Origin: Candidatus Pantoea soli
GTDB taxonomy: Bacteria > Pseudomonadota > Gammaproteobacteria > Enterobacterales > Enterobacteriaceae
Length of the DNA: 64,000 nucleotides
Assembly: GCF_007833795.1 (NCBI RefSeq)
Contig: NZ_CP032703.1
Location: forward strand, 434,001 to 498,000
Direction of reading: 5' to 3'
A program made the translations under genes and the position numbers. Under the pieces are notes generated by a model, which had not been told where the DNA came from, did no database searches, and was given only the letters and a program-made list of their open reading frames with translations. Of this stretch, positions 25,619 to 35,057 are shown one piece after another. Each line of letters begins with the position of its first letter. Positions within the stretch are counted from its first letter, which is position 1.

Positions 25619-26398
25619 TCAGAACGTGTAGGTAAACCCCGCCAGCGCACTGAGCTGGTTACGCTGCGCCACCAGCGGGCTCTCCGCTGCGTGCGCGTCC
25701 AGCCACGTATAGCCCGCGCTCAGCAACGATCCCCAGTGCGCATCAAACTGATGACTCCAGCTAAGGTTGGTGGTCATGCCGTAAAATCCGCCGGCGGCGT
25801 CATAGCGACGAAAACCGCTGCGGCGGCTCTGTGCGGCACTGACGCCATACCAGGTGTTAATGTAACGCGCATCGCCCCATAACCCTGCCGCAGAGAACGC
25901 CAGCGTGTCAGTGCTTCCCTGAAGCGGAACCAGCGTTACTGACGCCTGATAGTTCACGCCCTGCGCGTCGCTGAGCGGCAGCGTGGCTTTGCCTTCCACG
26001 ATCAGCCACGGCGTCAGCGACCAGCCCAGCGCCAGAGCGGTATTTGCCGTAGCGCGAATACTCCCCATGCCTTTCAGCCTGTCTGCGCCGTCTCGCCAGT
26101 CCGAATCGCGATCGCTGCGGCCCAGGCTGTAGCCCAGCGAATGCTCCAGATAAATGCCGTTATCGGTTTGCAGGTCATAGCCAATCCCTTTCTGCGCATC
26201 GGCAAAAAAAGCGCCTTTGCGCGCCTGAAACACCGGCACCGGTTGCAGGCGCAGGCTGTCGCTGCCGCTGTAGCGCGGCGCGGACTGCGCGCCCAGCCCA
26301 AGGGTCACGCCATCCTGCGGGTCATCCGCCCGTACCGGGATGGCGGCGCTGATTAAGGCCAGGCTACTCATGTACAAAAATGCGTTTCTGGTTATCAT
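25619..26398 (-). CDS. MipA/OmpV-family outer-membrane protein
   Basis: This 259-residue protein begins with a signal peptide ending VRADD and finishes with a terminal phenylalanine (LAGFTYTF), the outer-membrane insertion signal. The body shows alternating beta strands with the family's early motif GLGAQSAPRYSGSDS. MipA proteins are linked to murein synthesis scaffolding or to outer-membrane permeability in antibiotic responses. It is divergent from the AdeRS-like regulator pair 125 bases away and may be one of its targets. Confidence 0.87.
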   Translation of the reverse strand: MITRNAFLYMSSLALISAAIPVRADDPQDGVTLGLGAQSAPRYSGSDSLRLQPVPVFQARKGAFFADAQKGIGYDLQTDNGIYLEHSLGYSLGRSDRDSDWRDGADRLKGMGSIRATANTALALGWSLTPWLIVEGKATLPLSDAQGVNYQASVTLVPLQGSTDTLAFSAAGLWGDARYINTWYGVSAAQSRRSGFRRYDAAGGFYGMTTNLSWSHQFDAHWGSLLSAGYTWLDAHAAESPLVAQRNQLSALAGFTYTF

Positions 26399-26523
26399 CG
26401 TGTTGCCTCGTTATTTGTCTCTCTTCCGCCCCTTGCCCGGGCGGCCGCAGTGCGCATCAGGAGTATCCCGTGGTTGTATCAATAAACCACCAGGGATTTA
26501 TGAAGAAACTGTCAAGGTGAAGC

Positions 26524-27219
26524 ATGCAGAACAAAACTATTTTGATTATCGAGGATGACGCCGATGCGGCTGAGGTGCTGGAGGCCTATCTGCGCCGGGA
26601 AAATTACCAGGTGCGTATTGCGGCAGACGGGCTGGCCGGGCTGGCGATGGCAGAGCGCTGGCAGCCCGATCTGGTGCTGCTGGATATTATGCTGCCCGGC
26701 CTGAACGGAACAGAAGTTCTGGCGAAAATCAGACGCGTCAGCGACGTACCGGTGATCATGGTAACCGCAATGGGCGACACGCCGGACCGCATCGGCGCGC
26801 TGCGCTATGGCGCAGATGATTACGTGGTAAAGCCCTATCATCCCGGCGAAGTGGTCGCCCGCGTGCAGGCGGTTCTGCGGCGCAGCAGCGCGCGGACACC
26901 GCAGGAGGAGATCCTGCGCTGGCAGGGGCTGGAGGTCAATACCGCCGCGATGACCATTACGGTCACCGGGCCAGGCGCCCGGCACACCCGCGTTGACGCC
27001 ACGCCAACGGAATTCTCTCTGCTGGTGACAATGATGCGGGCACCGGTGCGCGCGCTGAGCCGCCAGTATCTGCTGGAACAGTGCCTGCCGGAGAGCGATG
27101 CGCTGGAGCGCGTGGTGGATACCCACGTGTATAACCTGCGCCGTAAGCTGGAGAGCGCCGGCATCCATGACGTGCTGCTTAACGTCCGCGGCGTCGGCTA
27201 CCGGTTTCGCCAGCCATGA
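26524..27219 (+). CDS. OmpR-family response regulator, AdeR-like
   Basis: The protein has 231 residues. The receiver domain has the acidic pocket EDD (10-12), phospho-acceptor Asp54 in VLLDIMLPG, Thr81 and Lys103. The winged-helix output ends VDTHVYNLRRKLESAGIHDV and RGVGYRF. The stretch SDALERVVDTHV and the overall pattern are closest to AdeR of Acinetobacter, which controls an RND pump. Here too an RND operon lies directly downstream of the kinase gene. The start overlaps nothing, and the stop overlaps the kinase ATG (ATGA). Confidence 0.88.
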   Translation: MQNKTILIIEDDADAAEVLEAYLRRENYQVRIAADGLAGLAMAERWQPDLVLLDIMLPGLNGTEVLAKIRRVSDVPVIMVTAMGDTPDRIGALRYGADDYVVKPYHPGEVVARVQAVLRRSSARTPQEEILRWQGLEVNTAAMTITVTGPGARHTRVDATPTEFSLLVTMMRAPVRALSRQYLLEQCLPESDALERVVDTHVYNLRRKLESAGIHDVLLNVRGVGYRFRQP

Positions 27220-28385
27220 AAGAGAAACGTCCGCAAACCCTCTGGCGCTGGCTTTGTCTGCGCATCCTGACGCTGGCGATTGGCACCGTGGTGCTGATCG
27301 CGCTGTGCATGTGGCTGCGCTTCACGGTGCAGTATTTATGGATTACGCACCATATGCCGCCCGAGGTGCTGCAGGCCTTTGAGGCGCTGCGTGAACATCC
27401 TGAACGCGATCCGGCCCGCTACCATGCGATTGTCGATCGCTGGTGGGGCATTCGCTACACCGATCCTTCTATCGCCTCCTCCGACTGGATTACCGTCGGC
27501 ATCCTGGTCATGGTAACGATCCCTTTCATTGTTTACTTTGGTCTGCGTCATGCCCGTCCGCTGTCGCAGCAGTTCAGTGCGCTGCGCCACGCCGCTGACG
27601 CGGTGACCGCCGGGCGGTTTGATGCCCGCTCGGCTCTGATTACCGCAGCCCCGGCGGAAGTGCAGCACTTTGCCGCCGACTTTAACAGCATGACGCAGCA
27701 ACTGGCGCACTATGAACGGGAACTGCGGGCCTCGCATGTGGCGATGGCGCATGAGCTGCGCTCCCCGCTGACGGCGGCCATTGGCCGGCTGCAGGGGTTG
27801 ATCGATGGCGTGTTTGAGGCCGATCCCCGCCATCATCATCTGATCATGAGCCAGCTGCGCTACCTCAGCCGGCTGATAGATGACCTGCACCTGCTTTCGC
27901 TGGCGGATGCCGGGCAGCTGATTCTTGAACCGGCAGCCTGCGACGCCGCGGAGCTGCTGCGTGAACGCATCGCCTGGCTGAAACCGCAGCTGGATAGCGC
28001 AGCCATCACCGTGACGCTGAACGTGGCCGATCGCGGCACGCTCTGTGCCGATGCGTTTCGGCTGGGCCAGGTGTTTACCATTTTGCTGGAAAATACCCTG
28101 CGCTATGCCGGGCCGGGCACGGCTCTGAACATCAGTCTGCGGCGGCAGGCGACACACTGGGTCATGGCCTTTGAGGATACCGGACCCGGCGTGGCCCCCG
28201 ACTTTCTCAGCGCAATGTTTGAACGCTTCAGCCGCGGCGACACCTCGCGGGCGCGTCATTCCGGCGGCAGCGGGCTGGGGCTCTCTATCGCGCGGGCAAT
28301 CTGCCGCGCGCACGGTGGCGATATCTGCGCCAGCCTGCCGGCAGGCGGCGGTTTATGTCTGCGGATCACCCTGCCCGCACGCTGA
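27216..28385 (+). CDS. Sensor histidine kinase, AdeS-like
   Basis: This 389-residue kinase has two membrane helices (about 20-42 and 92-112) bounding a short periplasmic loop, a HAMP-like linker, the H-box with phospho-accepting His179 in AHELRSPLTAA, and an ATPase domain with N-box LLENTLRYA, G1 DTGPGVAP and G2 GGSGLGLSIA. It is translationally coupled to the response regulator. The small sensor loop suggests it reads a membrane or hydrophobic signal, perhaps a pump substrate. Confidence 0.9.
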   Translation: MKEKRPQTLWRWLCLRILTLAIGTVVLIALCMWLRFTVQYLWITHHMPPEVLQAFEALREHPERDPARYHAIVDRWWGIRYTDPSIASSDWITVGILVMVTIPFIVYFGLRHARPLSQQFSALRHAADAVTAGRFDARSALITAAPAEVQHFAADFNSMTQQLAHYERELRASHVAMAHELRSPLTAAIGRLQGLIDGVFEADPRHHHLIMSQLRYLSRLIDDLHLLSLADAGQLILEPAACDAAELLRERIAWLKPQLDSAAITVTLNVADRGTLCADAFRLGQVFTILLENTLRYAGPGTALNISLRRQATHWVMAFEDTGPGVAPDFLSAMFERFSRGDTSRARHSGGSGLGLSIARAICRAHGGDICASLPAGGGLCLRITLPAR

Positions 28386-28424
28386 CGCACGCTTTTCTGC
28401 CATCTTGATATTTTCTTGACCATC

Positions 28425-28454
28425 CATCCGCTGAATCTCGATAGTCAGCGGATG
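28425..28454 (+). promoter_or_regulatory. Perfect dyad operator upstream of the RND operon
   Basis: CATCCGCTGA and TCAGCGGATG are perfect 10-bp arms separated by 10 bases, 40 bases after the kinase stop and just before the membrane-fusion gene. A TTGACC minus-35 element lies at 28416-28421, so the dyad covers the start region. It is the obvious candidate site for the adjacent response regulator or a repressor. Confidence 0.65.
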
Positions 28455-28486
28455 TAATGGCGCTGTCTTATTACAGGATATGCGCC

Positions 28487-29635
28487 ATGACTGATGAACT
28501 GACCCGCCTGCTCGGCTCCGCCGCTGACCATTTGCTCAGCATGCGGCGGCTGAATGCCCTGCTGCCATTGCTGCCCGCCGCACTCACGTTGCTGCTCACC
28601 CTGACCGGCTGTGGTCAGCCACCTGTCAGCGCGCCAGCGCCGCCGCGTCCGGTAAAAACCCTGACGGCACCGGCGGCCACCCGTGCTGCGTCCCTCAGCC
28701 TGACCGGCGAGGTGCGGGCCCATGATGAGGTTGCCCTGAGCTTCAGGCTGGCGGGCAGCGTGCTGACGCGTCGCGTCGACATTGGCGCCCGCGTGGAGGC
28801 TGGTGAGGTACTGGCAACGCTGGATGACCAGACGGGACAAAATCAGCTAAGCAGCGCCCGGTCAGAGGTGGAAAGCGCCCGTGCTGCGGCACAGCTGGCC
28901 GCGCTTAATCTCAGGCGCCTGCGTGCGCTGATGCCTTCCGGCGCCATCGCCCGGGTACAACTGGATACGGCGCAGTCCGACTGGCAGACCGCCCGCGCCC
29001 GTCTGGAGAGCAGCACCGCCGCATTGAATACCGCCCGGGAGAATCTGCGCTGGGCCACCCTCACCGCCCCGGCCGGCGGCGTGATTACCGGCGTCAGCGT
29101 TGCAGCGGGCGAAGGGGTCAGCGCCGGTCAGACGGTGCTGACGCTGGCACAGGGCGATGGCCGGGACGCGGTCGTGGATGTGGCCGACCCCGCCGTGATC
29201 GCACGCCACGCGGGCGATCCATTGCAGGTTACGCTGCTTAACAGCCCGGCAATTGCTGCCACCGGACGGCTGCGCGACATCAGTCCGCAGGCCGATCCGC
29301 AGACCCGCACGTGGCGGGTTCGTATTACTCTGATCAATCCGCCGCCAGGCATGATGCCCGGCGCCAGCGTCATCGTAACCTTGCCCGCGGCCGGTGCCGC
29401 GACCCTTGCCCTGCCCGCCACCGCGCTGACGCGCCTGGCCGGACAGCCCGCCGTGTTTGTGCTGGACACCCGCACCTGGCGCGTGCAGCGTCGCGTTGTG
29501 GTCATCGATCACTACTCCGCCACGGCCGTATTTGTCAGCGCGGGCATCCGCCCTGGTGAGCAGATTGTCACCGCCGGGGTCAGAACCCTGCGCGATAATG
29601 AGCGTGTGGCTGGCGAGGCGGGTAACGACGAATGA
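28487..29635 (+). CDS. RND efflux membrane-fusion lipoprotein
   Basis: The 382-residue product has an unusually long N-terminal segment before the hydrophobic core and lipobox LTLTGC near residue 40, so it should be lipid-anchored in the inner membrane. The body shows the split biotinyl-lipoyl motif (EVALSFRLAGSVLTRRVDIG; LTAPAGGVITGVSVAAGEGV), a coiled-coil hairpin rich in Ala/Arg/Gln, and beta-barrel strands (PQADPQTRTWRVRI). It bridges the pump to an outer-membrane channel. ATG 28487 has AGGA upstream; an internal ATG at 28541 would shorten the N-region but has no ribosome site. Its stop overlaps the pump start (ATGA). Confidence 0.9.
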   Translation: MTDELTRLLGSAADHLLSMRRLNALLPLLPAALTLLLTLTGCGQPPVSAPAPPRPVKTLTAPAATRAASLSLTGEVRAHDEVALSFRLAGSVLTRRVDIGARVEAGEVLATLDDQTGQNQLSSARSEVESARAAAQLAALNLRRLRALMPSGAIARVQLDTAQSDWQTARARLESSTAALNTARENLRWATLTAPAGGVITGVSVAAGEGVSAGQTVLTLAQGDGRDAVVDVADPAVIARHAGDPLQVTLLNSPAIAATGRLRDISPQADPQTRTWRVRITLINPPPGMMPGASVIVTLPAAGAATLALPATALTRLAGQPAVFVLDTRTWRVQRRVVVIDHYSATAVFVSAGIRPGEQIVTAGVRTLRDNERVAGEAGNDE

Positions 29636-32600
29636 AAACCCCATTTAACCTCTCCGCCTGGGCACTGCAGCGCCAGCAGCTGATGGCGTTTCTGATGCTG
29701 TTGCTGATGGCGACCGGCGTATTCTATTACCAGCAGCTGACGCGCAACGAAGATCCAGCGTTTACCATCAAAACTGCCGTGGTTTCTGCACAATGGCCGG
29801 GCGCGCCGCTTAACGATACCGTGCAGCTGCTGACCGATCCGCTGGAAAAAACGCTGCAGACGCTGCCCTGGCTCGATAATGTTCAGAGCGAAACGCACGC
29901 CGGGCGCAGCGTCATTTTTGTCAATCTGCGTGACGACACGCCGCCAGATCGGGTGCCGGCAATCTGGTATCAGATCCGTAAAAAGATGCAGGATAGCGCG
30001 CCTTCGCTGCCGCAGGGTATACAGGGCCCGGCGGTCAATGATGAATTTGACGCCACTTACGGCACCCTTTATGCCTTAACCGCAGACGGCTTCAGTCTGC
30101 GCGCGCTGCGCGACCGGGCGGAGGCGATACGCCGCGATCTGATGACGCTGCCGGATGTGGAAAAAATCACGCTGCCCGGTGAGCAGGAGCAGCAGCTGGT
30201 TATCGCTTTCTCGCCGCGCAGGCTGGCCAGTATGGGTCTGAGCCTGCAGCAGGTCAGCGATGCCCTGCAGGCGCAGAATGCGGTTGAGCCGGCAGGGACC
30301 GTGCGCACAGCGGATGACCTGATCGCGCTGCGCGTCAGCGGCGCGTGGCGCAGCGCGGCGAGCCTGCAAGCGGTGACGCTCTACCTGAATGGCCACTATG
30401 TGCCGCTCACGGCGATTGCCACCGTGACCCTGCAGGCAGCCGATCCGCCCGCGCCGCTGTTTCGTGTTAATGGCCAGCCAGCGGTCGGGCTGGCCATTGC
30501 CATGACACCCTCCGGGAATATGCTGGCTTTCGGACAGGCATTGCGCGCGCGCATGCAGGCGGAGGCGCAGCGTCTGCCGCATGGCATGTCATTGATTCAG
30601 GTGGCTGACCAGTCCCGCGTGGTCAGCGAGGCGATAGCCGGCTTTGTGCGGGTGCTGATCGAAGCGATCGCCATTGTGCTGGCGGTCTCCTTTGTTTCAC
30701 TGGGCCTGCGTGCCGGCCTGGTGGTGGCGGCGGCGATTCCGCTGGTGCTGGCAATGACTTTCAGCGGTATGCACCTGGCGGGCATAGGGTTGCAGCGCAT
30801 CTCTCTGGGCGCGCTGATTATTGCGCTGGGCCTGCTGGTCGATGACGCCATGATCGCCGTAGAGACCATGGTCTCCCGGCTGGAAGCCGGCGACAGCCGC
30901 CGCGATGCCGCCAGCTATGCGTTCCGCACCACCGCTTTCCCGATGCTGACCGGCACGCTGGTGATGATTGCCGGTTTTATCCCGGTGGGATTTGCCGCTT
31001 CCAGCGCTGGCGAATACTGCTACTCCCTGTTCGCGGTGGTGCTGATCGCCCTGCTCAGTTCGTGGGTCGTGGCCGTGCTGTTTTCTCCGCTGATTGGCAG
31101 TTGGCTGCTCCCGGCGCGCGTTGCATCGCCCACCTCTGCACCTGGCCTGGCTGGCCGGCTCTATCGTCAGCTGCTGAGTTGGGTGCTGCAGCATCGCCGG
31201 ATAACGCTGACGCTGGCGCTGATGTCACTGTTACTGGCCACGCTGGGAGCGATGTCGCTGCAGGGCGGGTTTTTCCCCGCGTCCGACCGGCCGGAACTGC
31301 TGGTCAGCCTGACGCTGCCAGCCAGCGCTTCGCAGGCAGCCACGCTACGTGAGGTGCAGCGGCTGGAGCAGGCGCTGCAGGGCAACGCCGCCATTGATCA
31401 CTACTCTGCGTATGTGGGTAGCGGTGCGCTGCGTTTTTACCTGCCGATGGAGGTGCTGCCAGACGATGAAAACACCGCGCAGTTCGTGGTGGTGGCGCGC
31501 GATCTGGCGGCCCGCCAGCGCCTGCAGACGCAGCTGACCGCGCTGCTGGCGCGGGATTTTCATACGCTGACGACCCGCGTTTCGCCGCTGGAGCTGGGGC
31601 CGCCGGTTGGCTGGCCGGTGCGTTACCGGATCAGCGGGCCCGATTACGCCCGGGTACGTTCGCTGGCAGAAACGCTGACGCGCGTGCTTGGCAGCTCTTC
31701 GCTGACGCGTGAGGTGAATCAGACCGCCGGCGAGCCGCAGCGTGTCATCACCTTTGTTGTCAACCAGACCGCCGCGAGGGCGGCTGGTCTCTCTTCTGCC
31801 GCACTGGCGCAGTATCTCAACACGTTGTGGTCGGGTCGCGTGGTGACCACGGTGCGTGAGGGCAACCGGCTGATTGATGTGGTACTGAAAGCTGACGCCA
31901 GTGCCAGGGAGGATCTCAGCCTGATCGCCTCGCTGGTGCTGACCTCCGCCAGCGGCGCAAAAATTCCGCTGGCGCAGATTGCCCATCCTCAGGCCGGGCT
32001 GGAAGACGCCGTGATCTGGCGGCGGCAGCGGCTGCCGTTTATCACCGTGCAGATGGATGCGGCGCCCGGCCTGCGCGCAGAGGATGTCTCTGCCGGATTA
32101 CAGCCGGCCATCACCCGCTTTCGGGCGCAGCTGCCGCCCGGATACCATCTGCAGGAGGAAGGCGTCGTTGCGGAATCCGGCAAAGGTAACCAGTCCGTCA
32201 TCAGCATATTGCCGGTGACGCTGGTGATCATGCTGGTGCTGCTGATGATCCAGCTGCAGCAGATATCACGTATGCTGCTGGCACTGGCGATGGCGCCCTG
32301 TGGCTTGCCGGGCGTGGTGCTGGCGATGCTGCCCACCGGCACGCCGCTGGGCTTTGTGGCGCTGCTGGGCGTGATCGCACTCGCCGGGATGATTATCCGC
32401 AATGCGGTGATACTCATCACCGAAGCAGAGAGCAACCGGCGCGCAGGCTATGCGGCCGATGACGCCATTGCCTGTGCCGCATTGCATCGCGCCCGTCCGA
32501 TCATTCTGACAGCCTGCGCAGCCATTCTTGGCATGCTGCCCATCGCGCATCAGGTATTCTGGGGGCCGATGGCACGTGCGATTATTGGCGGACTGGTGGT

Positions 32601-32709
32601 GGCCACGCTGGCAACCCTGACGCTGCTGCCGGCATTATTAAGCCTGCTGATGCAGGCGGAACAGACGCGCGCGCAACGCAAAACGGCACTGCGCCGCCAG
32701 CAGGAATAA
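29632..32709 (+). CDS. RND-superfamily multidrug efflux permease (TriC/MexK-like)
   Basis: This 1025-residue pump has twelve membrane helices and two large periplasmic loops. The N-terminus (FNLSAWALQRQQLMAFLMLL) and TRNEDPAFTIKTAVV mark the TriC/MexK branch rather than AcrB. The proton-relay pair Asp404-Asp405 is intact in LLVDDAMIAVE, and the C-terminal half has the matching GMIIRNAVILI helix. No outer-membrane channel gene follows, so TolC or another factor elsewhere must complete the tripartite pump. Substrates are unknown, but control by the AdeRS-like pair suggests inducible drug or toxin export. Confidence 0.93.
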   Translation: MKTPFNLSAWALQRQQLMAFLMLLLMATGVFYYQQLTRNEDPAFTIKTAVVSAQWPGAPLNDTVQLLTDPLEKTLQTLPWLDNVQSETHAGRSVIFVNLRDDTPPDRVPAIWYQIRKKMQDSAPSLPQGIQGPAVNDEFDATYGTLYALTADGFSLRALRDRAEAIRRDLMTLPDVEKITLPGEQEQQLVIAFSPRRLASMGLSLQQVSDALQAQNAVEPAGTVRTADDLIALRVSGAWRSAASLQAVTLYLNGHYVPLTAIATVTLQAADPPAPLFRVNGQPAVGLAIAMTPSGNMLAFGQALRARMQAEAQRLPHGMSLIQVADQSRVVSEAIAGFVRVLIEAIAIVLAVSFVSLGLRAGLVVAAAIPLVLAMTFSGMHLAGIGLQRISLGALIIALGLLVDDAMIAVETMVSRLEAGDSRRDAASYAFRTTAFPMLTGTLVMIAGFIPVGFAASSAGEYCYSLFAVVLIALLSSWVVAVLFSPLIGSWLLPARVASPTSAPGLAGRLYRQLLSWVLQHRRITLTLALMSLLLATLGAMSLQGGFFPASDRPELLVSLTLPASASQAATLREVQRLEQALQGNAAIDHYSAYVGSGALRFYLPMEVLPDDENTAQFVVVARDLAARQRLQTQLTALLARDFHTLTTRVSPLELGPPVGWPVRYRISGPDYARVRSLAETLTRVLGSSSLTREVNQTAGEPQRVITFVVNQTAARAAGLSSAALAQYLNTLWSGRVVTTVREGNRLIDVVLKADASAREDLSLIASLVLTSASGAKIPLAQIAHPQAGLEDAVIWRRQRLPFITVQMDAAPGLRAEDVSAGLQPAITRFRAQLPPGYHLQEEGVVAESGKGNQSVISILPVTLVIMLVLLMIQLQQISRMLLALAMAPCGLPGVVLAMLPTGTPLGFVALLGVIALAGMIIRNAVILITEAESNRRAGYAADDAIACAALHRARPIILTACAAILGMLPIAHQVFWGPMARAIIGGLVVATLATLTLLPALLSLLMQAEQTRAQRKTALRRQQE

Positions 32710-32761
32710 CGCGATTGATATCCGGCAACGCTTTTCAGCCCGCAACAGAGGTAACCTGACG

Positions 32762-33472
32762 ATGACAGATCCTGAACGCGCCTACCGTGCAGCCAACCAG
32801 CAGACGCTGGCCCTGTGGCAGGAAAAGGCGGACATCGGTGCCGTTAAATCATCGCACTATTATGATCCTGACCGGCTGGCGCTGGCAGCCGGCATAAAAC
32901 CGGCGCTGACCAATCCGGTCGCCCGGCTGCTGCAAGGTCTGCAGCAGCTGACAGCCGGCGATCCGCTGGCCGATGTGCTGCCGGCAAGCGGCTTTCATTT
33001 CACCTTTTTGCCGATCACCCTGCCGCTGTTTGCAGCAAACGCGCCGCTGCCGGCCAAAACCACCGCGCTGGTTGACCTCTGGCAGCCCTATCGCGCGCAG
33101 CCGATTGTCATCCGGCAACTCCGGCTGGTGGCGTTACCCGCACAGCTATTGCTGGCCGGGATCCCCGATGCCCCGGCGATCGCCCTGCGCCACGCCTTTT
33201 GCGAACGGGTGGCAGGTTCTGCCTGGCAAAATGAACTGCGGCAGCGACACGGCAGCGGTCCGTTACCCGCGCCGTTCTGGCACAGCACGCTGCTGCGTTA
33301 TCAGGCAGACCGCCTGCCTGCGCCACTGCGGGCCTGTTTTTTTCGCCAGCAAACCTTTGACTTTGGGGCAGTGTCAGCCCCGCTCATGCTGGCGCGCGTC
33401 AACTACAACTGGACGGTATGCGAGCCGATTGATCATCCGATGCCCGCGCCGCAGCGGGAAGCGGATCGCTGA
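32762..33472 (+). CDS. 2H-phosphoesterase-like protein
   Basis: The protein has 236 residues and carries two HxT-type motifs, HFT at 79-81 in SGFHFTFLPIT and HST at 174-176 in PFWHSTLLRY. The spacing of about 95 residues is expected for the 2H (LigT/2'-5' RNA ligase/cyclic phosphodiesterase) fold. Such enzymes open cyclic phosphates or related bonds in RNA or nucleotides. The rest of the protein is divergent and I cannot name the subfamily. It begins 52 bases after the RND gene and could be the last gene of that transcript. Confidence 0.6.
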   Translation: MTDPERAYRAANQQTLALWQEKADIGAVKSSHYYDPDRLALAAGIKPALTNPVARLLQGLQQLTAGDPLADVLPASGFHFTFLPITLPLFAANAPLPAKTTALVDLWQPYRAQPIVIRQLRLVALPAQLLLAGIPDAPAIALRHAFCERVAGSAWQNELRQRHGSGPLPAPFWHSTLLRYQADRLPAPLRACFFRQQTFDFGAVSAPLMLARVNYNWTVCEPIDHPMPAPQREADR

Positions 33473-33587
33473 CGACACCCTGCTGCAGAACCCGCGGAAA
33501 TCAACAGGCAGGCATATTTCGGTGTGCACCGAAGCATGCTGCGCGCGCGACGATAAACTCTCTGTACATTCACGCAGGAGCTAAACC

Positions 33588-33911
33588 ATGATTGCCGTCC
33601 TTTTTGAAGCTGAAGCACGACCAGAGGCGCTGGCGCGCTATGTTGAACTGGCAGCAGAAATGAAACCTTTGCTGGCAGACGTACCGGGATTTGTCTCTGT
33701 AGAGCGATTCCAGAGCCTGCATCAGCCTGGGAAAATTCTGTCGCTATCGTGGTGGCGCGATGAGGCGTCCATCGCAGCATGGAAGCAGAATGAAAAACAT
33801 CAGGCAGCCCGGCTGGAGGGCAAACAGTCGATCTTCGCGCATTACAGCATTCGCGTTGCGCATGTGCTGCGGGATTACGCATCAGAGAAAGGGGATTCGG
33901 CCCATGTTTGA
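33588..33911 (+). CDS. Antibiotic-biosynthesis-monooxygenase (ABM) domain protein
   Basis: This 107-residue single ABM ferredoxin-like barrel has the strand [20 protein letters not shown], then [12 protein letters not shown] and the conserved [20 protein letters not shown] followed by HQAA. Such proteins dimerise and act as heme-degrading, quinone-oxidising or structural enzymes. It is the first gene of a tight three-gene unit: the ACT-domain gene starts inside its last codons (8-base overlap). Co-regulation with an ArsR-type sensor suggests a stress or detoxification role. Confidence 0.85.
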   Translation: MIAVLFEAEARPEALARYVELAAEMKPLLADVPGFVSVERFQSLHQPGKILSLSWWRDEASIAAWKQNEKHQAARLEGKQSIFAHYSIRVAHVLRDYASEKGDSAHV

Positions 33912-34296
33912 TGTACATGTTCAGCTTAACTCTTCGCCGGGTGAACTGGCGGCACTGGGCACGCTGCTGGGCGCTCACGGTATCGGACTGGAGGGCGGTG
34001 GCGTGTTTACCACCTCCGCAGAAGCGCATGCCCATTTTCTGGTTGAAGAGGGTGAGAAGGCGCAGCAGCTGCTAACGGCTAACGGTTTCGAGGTACGCGG
34101 CCTGGCGCGTCCGGTAATCAGAAAATTAGCCCAGGCACGCCCTGGCGAACTGGGCGAAATTGCTGCCACCCTGGCACAGAATGGGATTAACATTCTGGTT
34201 CAATATAGCGATCACGCTAACCGACTGATTCTGCTTACCGATGATAATCGTCGTGCCGCAGACGTCACCCGCAAATGGGCGATCATGACCGAATGA
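33904..34296 (+). CDS. ACT-domain protein
   Basis: The 130-residue protein appears to be two ACT repeats: one starts [20 protein letters not shown] and the second [20 protein letters not shown] followed by [13 protein letters not shown] domains bind small ligands, usually amino acids, and control partner proteins. It has no enzyme domain of its own. It overlaps the ABM gene upstream by 8 bases and the ArsR gene downstream by 4 (ATGA), so all three are made in step. It may be the ligand sensor for the module. Confidence 0.82.
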   Translation: MFDVHVQLNSSPGELAALGTLLGAHGIGLEGGGVFTTSAEAHAHFLVEEGEKAQQLLTANGFEVRGLARPVIRKLAQARPGELGEIAATLAQNGINILVQYSDHANRLILLTDDNRRAADVTRKWAIMTE

Positions 34297-35003
34297 AGGG
34301 TTTGAATACCGGCTATAACGCGCCATCCGCTGACGCGCTGGAGACATCAATGTCACAGGTTGCGTCAGCCTTAGCTGACCCATCAAGGGTGACGATGCTC
34401 TGCGCGCTGATGGATGGTCGTGCCTGGACCGCCACGGAGCTGGCGGTGCTGGCCGACATTGCCGCCTCCACCGCCAGCGGTCATCTGGCCAGACTGCTGA
34501 ACAGCAGGCTGGTTATTTGCCTTTCACAGGGAAGGCATCGGTATTACCGTCTGGCAGGGCAGCATGTCGCCGGATTGCTGGAGAATCTGATGGGCGTCTC
34601 CATGCACGCCGCTGTTCCGCCTGCCACGCGGACGCCAGCGCATTTGCGCTATGCCCGCACCTGTTACGATCACCTGGCGGGTGAACTGGCGGTTGAGATG
34701 TATGCATTTATGCTACAGCAGGGATGGCTGGAGAGTGATGGCAGCGCCCTGACAGCGGACGGAAAACACCAGTTCGCACAGATGGGCGTCCTGCTGAATC
34801 CTGCCGCCCGCCGCAAATCCTGTTGCGCGTGTCTGGACTGGAGCGAGCGGCGGTTCCATCTGGGCGGTGAGGCGGGCTCGGCCATGATGACGTTTTTTAT
34901 CAGCAAAGCGTGGATGACCCGCGTGACCGGCTATCGTGAAGTTCAGGTCACAGCGCGAGGGCGCCAAGCGCTTAAGCGGATCTTCAACCTGCCTGACGCC
35001 TGA
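34293..35003 (+). CDS. ArsR-family regulator with C-terminal Cys motif
   Basis: The protein has 236 residues from ATG 34293. The winged helix lies near residues 20-90 ([36 protein letters not shown]). The C-terminal half is a separate domain containing [19 protein letters not shown], a cysteine cluster seen in this ArsR branch and suited to thiol or metal sensing. It is the last gene of the ABM-ACT-ArsR unit and probably autoregulates it. An in-frame start six codons earlier lies within the ACT gene and has no advantage. Confidence 0.85.
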   Translation: MKGLNTGYNAPSADALETSMSQVASALADPSRVTMLCALMDGRAWTATELAVLADIAASTASGHLARLLNSRLVICLSQGRHRYYRLAGQHVAGLLENLMGVSMHAAVPPATRTPAHLRYARTCYDHLAGELAVEMYAFMLQQGWLESDGSALTADGKHQFAQMGVLLNPAARRKSCCACLDWSERRFHLGGEAGSAMMTFFISKAWMTRVTGYREVQVTARGRQALKRIFNLPDA

Positions 35004-35057
35004 CCCGCCCGGCATATTTTTTACTGGCATCGCCGGGCGCAGGCTTGATTACGTCGG

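Noticed and set aside
27336..28313. Long minus-strand open frame opposite the histidine kinase
   Set aside because: It is a by-product of GC-rich codon use on the coding strand, with no start signal or family pattern.
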